Positions 60,965-64,000 of a stretch of 64,000 nt of DNA are shown piece by piece. The stretch is from Loktanella sp. Alg231-35 (GTDB lineage: Bacteria; Pseudomonadota; Alphaproteobacteria; Rhodobacterales; Rhodobacteraceae). Below the pieces are notes generated by a model. It worked only from the letters and a program-made list of their open reading frames with translations, was not told the origin of the DNA and made no database searches. The stretch lies in contig NZ_FREV01000003.1 in NCBI RefSeq assembly GCF_900143545.1, positions 523,907 to 587,906 of the forward strand, read 5' to 3'. The translations under genes and the position numbers were made by a program. Position 1 is the first letter of the stretch, and the number at the start of each line of letters is the position of its first letter.

Positions 60965-61561
60965 ATCATCAAAGACATATCTATTAAATCACGACTTATC
61001 GACGCGGGCAGAACCCTCTTCGCGGACCGTGGCTATGCAGGCACATCGGTCCGCGAAATATGCAAATTGGCAGACGCCAGTTCCACCATGATCCATCACT
61101 ATTTTGGGTCTAAAGAGGGGCTTTATGATGCGATCATCGATGAATTCACGTCAGCCACATTTGAAGTTCCACTACGCTTGATTGAAAAGCCGCCCAAGAC
61201 ACGGGAAGAATTCGTATTGCGTCTTGAGATGTTCATTTCTGAGACGTTTCGCGCTCTGTTAGCTCAGGCGCCGGTGTTTCGTATTATCGCGCGTGAAAGC
61301 AAAAAATTTGTTGGCGCGTCCCAATTTCATACGGGGCTTGCCACCTATCTGATCGCGGCACAAGACGCGGGATTTTTAAGCGCTGATCTAAAAACTGAAC
61401 TGGTTACAGGGATTGTTCTGGACCGCCTTGGCGGGCAGATAATGTACGTATCCAGGGCGCCGGAAGATCAGCCCAATGTGCTAAATGATGAAGATTATGC
61501 CGAAGAATGGCTAAGTGCCAATACCGCTGTATTGATCCATGGACTGGCCAAGAGCGATTAG
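60965..61561 (+). CDS. TetR/AcrR-family regulator with non-canonical or lost start codon
   Basis: The open frame after TAG (60947-60949) encodes a full TetR protein: 'IKDISIKSRLIDAGRTLFAD', then 'RGYAGTSVREICKLADASST', then 'MIHHYFGSKEGLYDAIIDEF', and a ligand domain to 61561. No ATG, GTG or TTG exists before residue 35. GAGGG at 60956-60960 sits 4 or 7 bases before two ATC codons (60965, 60968), so an ATC start is possible. The first normal start (TTG 61067) would cut off half of the helix-turn-helix. Either it uses a rare start or it is newly inactivated. It likely regulates the palindrome upstream. Confidence 0.7.
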   Translation: MIKDISIKSRLIDAGRTLFADRGYAGTSVREICKLADASSTMIHHYFGSKEGLYDAIIDEFTSATFEVPLRLIEKPPKTREEFVLRLEMFISETFRALLAQAPVFRIIARESKKFVGASQFHTGLATYLIAAQDAGFLSADLKTELVTGIVLDRLGGQIMYVSRAPEDQPNVLNDEDYAEEWLSANTAVLIHGLAKSD

Positions 61562-61888
61562 TCCGGACCTAACACACGAGGCCAATGCCAAAAATTGGCG
61601 AGTTTCCATGGTTAGCATCGCCGGTCATTCGTTTGTTGGAGCCTGCCAATTATTCGATCCTCCTCATTTAACGGCCACGGAGGATGATCGGCGCCTCCCG
61701 GCCCATTGCGGCCTTTGGTGGAGGGTTGCGATGCTGCAGTGCAGCTTCCCAAGAGCAGACGTTCATTTTTCTGCCTACCGTCCAGCCCGCAATCGGATCC
61801 TTCACTGCTGAGACAAGCTTCTCGTCCAAGCCCTATTGACAGCGGGGAAGCAAAGAGTGTGACTGACAGCAGGATTGGAGGCGACGTC
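61562..61888. other. Intergenic stretch before the ankyrin gene
   Basis: About 330 bases. It contains CTGCAG/GCAG-rich blocks related to the other intergenic repeats, but not a full copy. No supported gene. Confidence 0.4.
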
Positions 61889-63148
61889 ATGACCGTTCCC
61901 CTGGACCAGTGGAAAGCTGTAGTTGAACACGGCGACGTGGTCTCGGCGCGTGACTTGCTGGACCAGCATCCGGACCTGGTTGGCCAGGTCAATGCCCAGA
62001 TTTTTGCCTTCGACAGTTCTGCCATCTTTGCCTGTCGACACAACATCGAGATGGTTGACCTCCTGTTGGAAAATGGGGCCGACATCAATGCCAAGACCGG
62101 CTGGCCGGCTGGAGGCTTTGGCATCCTAGAAGGGATCGAGCCTGAAGTGGCCGAACCACTGATCGCACGCGGTGCGGTTGTGGACATTTGGGCAGCGGTC
62201 AGTTTGGACAAATTGGAGCGCGTGCGAGAACTACTACGGCAAACGCCACAGCTAGTTACTGCTGGTGGCGGCGATGGTGTGCATCCGCTGCATTACGCGC
62301 GCAACGTTGCGATGATCGATTTCCTTGTGGCCAATGGTGCCGACGTGAATGCAAGATGCGTCGATCACGGCTCGACGCCATTGCAGTACCTCATTCAGGA
62401 CGAAGTGTTGGTGCGGCGTTTGTTAGATCACGGCGCGGCGCCGGATATCTTCATGGCCGCTTATTGGGGTGACACCTCCATTGTAGAAACCTGCCATCGG
62501 ACTGATCCAGAGTGCTGCAATGTGCGCATGGGCGCTGGCGAATGGACCAACCTTGGTAAAGGAGACATCTATAAATGGAAAATTGGCCATGATTTCACCC
62601 CGATGGATGCAGCACGGTCTCTGGGTCATCTCGATGTCGCAGCGTCTATCCTCAGTCTTTCTTCGCCGACAACAAAGCTCTTTGACGCAATCTGGCAAGC
62701 AGATGAGGCAACAGCCGAAGCTATCGCAACAGCGAATCCCGCCACATTGGCAGGCTTAATCGAAGAAGATCCTGCTGCAATGTGCCGGGCCGCTTGGGAG
62801 AACAAAGTAGGAGTAGTCTCGCTGTTAATGAAGTTAGGCTTCGATCCTCATCAAACAGGGGTCCACGACTCCACGCCCTTGGACCGTGCAGCATTTCACG
62901 GATACACTGACGTTATCAAATTGCTTCTTCGTCAAGACCCCAAGCCGCCACTGCACAATCTGAATGAATTCGGCGGTACGCCATTGGGCGCGAGCCTGTT
63001 TGGCATGAAGCATGGATGGGACACCGGGCATGCGAGAAACCATGTCGAAGCGGCACGCTTGCTGATTGAGGCGGGGTCTGCCGTATCGGAGCAAATGCTG
63101 GGTGCGGGAAACCTTGAAACCGACGCGCTAATCCGGGACCATCTGTAG
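61889..63148 (+). CDS. Ankyrin-repeat protein
   Basis: A 419-residue soluble protein made of ankyrin repeats: 'DSSAIFACRHNIEMVDLLLENGADINAKTGWPAG', 'DGVHPLHYARNVAMIDFLVANGADVNARCVDHGSTPLQYLIQDEVLVRRLLDHGAAPD', and in the C-terminal third 'DSTPLDRAAFHGYTDVIKLLLRQDP' and 'GGTPLGASLFGMKHGWDTGHARNHVEAARLLIEAGS'. Ankyrin proteins act by protein binding; no enzymatic domain is seen and the partner is unknown. I chose ATG 61889 with GGAGG 7 bases upstream. It stands alone between intergenic repeats and near an IS. Confidence 0.88.
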   Translation: MTVPLDQWKAVVEHGDVVSARDLLDQHPDLVGQVNAQIFAFDSSAIFACRHNIEMVDLLLENGADINAKTGWPAGGFGILEGIEPEVAEPLIARGAVVDIWAAVSLDKLERVRELLRQTPQLVTAGGGDGVHPLHYARNVAMIDFLVANGADVNARCVDHGSTPLQYLIQDEVLVRRLLDHGAAPDIFMAAYWGDTSIVETCHRTDPECCNVRMGAGEWTNLGKGDIYKWKIGHDFTPMDAARSLGHLDVAASILSLSSPTTKLFDAIWQADEATAEAIATANPATLAGLIEEDPAAMCRAAWENKVGVVSLLMKLGFDPHQTGVHDSTPLDRAAFHGYTDVIKLLLRQDPKPPLHNLNEFGGTPLGASLFGMKHGWDTGHARNHVEAARLLIEAGSAVSEQMLGAGNLETDALIRDHL

Positions 63149-63203
63149 CAAGGGCCAATTTCTGGCTCCGGCCCAAAGCCGCCGTTGGCCACCACATCCC
63201 CAT

Positions 63204-63255
63204 GCTGCGGTGGCAGCCCGCATTGCCGCCATTCGCTGCACTCGCAAAATCAGTC
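63204..63255 (+). repeat. Dispersed intergenic repeat, copy C
   Basis: GCTGCGGTGGCAGCCCGCAT, then TGCCGCCATTCGCTGCA, followed by CTCGCAAAATCAG. The core is nearly identical to copy B, and the tail (GCAAAATC) matches copy A. GGCCCAAAGCCG precedes it at 63171-63182, as in copy B. Confidence 0.7.
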
Positions 63256-63428
63256 GATGGTCGGACTCACACTCCACGGACAAAGCTGCCGGTCGGGGTG
63301 CTTTGTTGAACGCCCGCTTTTGGTGTTTGGGAGAGAATTGTCATGATCGCGTAGTTCGAGCGTTGGTCTTGCGAATGGAGGAAGGTGAGCATCCGTAGAG
63401 CTTTGAGAAGGTCGCATTAAAGCGTCTC

Positions 63429-64000
63429 TGTCCAGCCCCATTTCTATGGGCCACTTTTGAGCAATGTTTCTGGAATTGGCGGACGCATGTTTAAAGCCTG
63501 ATGGGGTCGAACACGATTGTACTGTCTGAGCCATGTATTGATGACGATCTGTGCCTGTTTCGTGGTGTGGAACCATTCAGCATTCAGGACTTCTCGGCGC
63601 AGCGTGCCATTGAAGCGCTCGTTGTATCCGTTCTCCCAGGGTGACCCCGGGTATATCTGGATCGGCTTAATCCCGACCTTTCTCAGCCAGTCTTGTAGTG
63701 CTGTTGCGATGAACTCTGAGCCATTGTCCGAACGAATGTATACGGGTTTCCCGCGCCGCAAAAGCAGTGGGTAGAGCGCATCCAGCACATCCGCGCTGTT
63801 CATCTTTGGTTTGACCGCGACACACAGTGCCTCACGGGTATATTCATCCAGCACCGTGAGCATCTTGTAGGGCCGCCCGTTGCTCAGTTTGTCGTGCACA
63901 AAATCGACGCTCCAGATGTGATTGGGATGTTGCGGCCGCAGCCGGATGATTGAGCTGTCCTTGTGGTACAGTCGCCTGCGTTTCTTGTGTCGCCTTGGAA
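63429..64000 (-). mobile_element. IS3-family element, right end only (continues past the window)
   Basis: The end near 63429 (TGTCCAGCCCCATTTCTATG) is a plausible IS3 terminus, beginning with TG. The transposase OrfB gene starts just inside it, on the minus strand, and runs off the window. The other end and OrfA are not visible. The exact boundary is uncertain. Confidence 0.6.
63444..64000 (-). CDS. IS3-family transposase OrfB, C-terminal part
   Basis: The visible 185 codons hold an intact integrase core: first Asp in 'HIWSVDFVHDKLSNGRPYKML', second Asp in 'YIRSDNGSEFIATAL', catalytic Glu in 'SPWENGYNERFNGTLRREVLNAEWF', and the C-terminal 'LRQYNRVRPHQALNMRPP'. No stop interrupts the frame upstream to the window edge. 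The element is probably complete beyond the window; its frame looks intact. Confidence 0.9.
   Translation of the reverse strand, partial: PRRHKKRRRLYHKDSSIIRLRPQHPNHIWSVDFVHDKLSNGRPYKMLTVLDEYTREALCVAVKPKMNSADVLDALYPLLLRRGKPVYIRSDNGSEFIATALQDWLRKVGIKPIQIYPGSPWENGYNERFNGTLRREVLNAEWFHTTKQAQIVINTWLRQYNRVRPHQALNMRPPIPETLLKSGP

Noticed and set aside
61067..61561. TetR gene starting at TTG 61067
   Set aside because: This would remove the first helix and half of the HTH, while an intact frame with a ribosome-binding site extends upstream.
1..64000. CRISPR arrays, rRNA genes or a replication origin
   Set aside because: No regularly spaced repeats, no rRNA-like sequence and no iteron or DnaA-box cluster were seen.

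Overview
The window looks like a chromosomal segment of a marine alphaproteobacterium of the Rhodobacterales (Roseobacter group). Evidence: a DMSP demethylase operon (dmdA-acuI), a trgA-trgB-cysK block of the kind known from Rhodobacter, an alphaproteobacterial SspB, and a circularly permuted two-piece tmRNA gene. I would not name a genus from sequence alone.

Layout. 0-8 kb: housekeeping and stress genes, mostly on the minus strand (fumC with two small trailing genes, SspB, a ChrA/rhodanese-ChrB chromate pair, a DUF1194 protein, ssrA, a SCO protein). 8.2-15.1 kb: a DMSP block. A FadR-type regulator diverges, across a perfect inverted repeat, from a tightly packed run DUF2182-DUF1326-DinB-dmdA-acuI; a BCCT transporter converges on it behind a strong shared terminator. 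15.5-27 kb: a class V aminotransferase, photolyase, cyclopropane fatty acid synthase, trgA, trgB, cysK, an MscS channel, AlaX, an M35-type peptidase and an AI-2E family permease. 27.1-29.4 kb: tRNA-Ser(GGA) followed directly by a tyrosine integrase and one unrecognised cargo gene, a very small tRNA-anchored island. 29.7-35.4 kb: a purine-catabolism cassette (LysR, OHCU decarboxylase, a TctBAC transporter, two different HIU-hydrolase-like proteins). 35.8-49.6 kb, minus strand: a complete nitrate assimilation cluster in the order nasT-nasS-[leader with terminator]-nrtA-nrtB-nrtCD fusion-nirB-nirD-nasA-trpD-like-cysG.

49.6-64 kb is accessory: a small recombinase, a CMD protein, LysR/TetR regulators, two related SRPBCC proteins, a DUF1127 pair, a complete IS5-type element that has split a GNAT gene (removing it restores the frame), a metallopeptidase paired with a small EACC1-like protein (best candidate for an undescribed conflict module), an ankyrin protein, the end of an IS3-type element, and three copies of a short dispersed intergenic repeat.

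How the parts fit: the DMSP block should demethylate DMSP and detoxify acryloyl-CoA, possibly with its own uptake. The nitrate cluster covers uptake, two-step reduction to ammonium, siroheme supply and nitrate-sensitive antitermination. The ureide cassette joins uptake to two steps after urate oxidation. ssrA and the SspB adaptor that recognises its tag lie about 3 kb apart. Most adjacent genes in operons overlap by ATGA or TAATG junctions, implying translational coupling.
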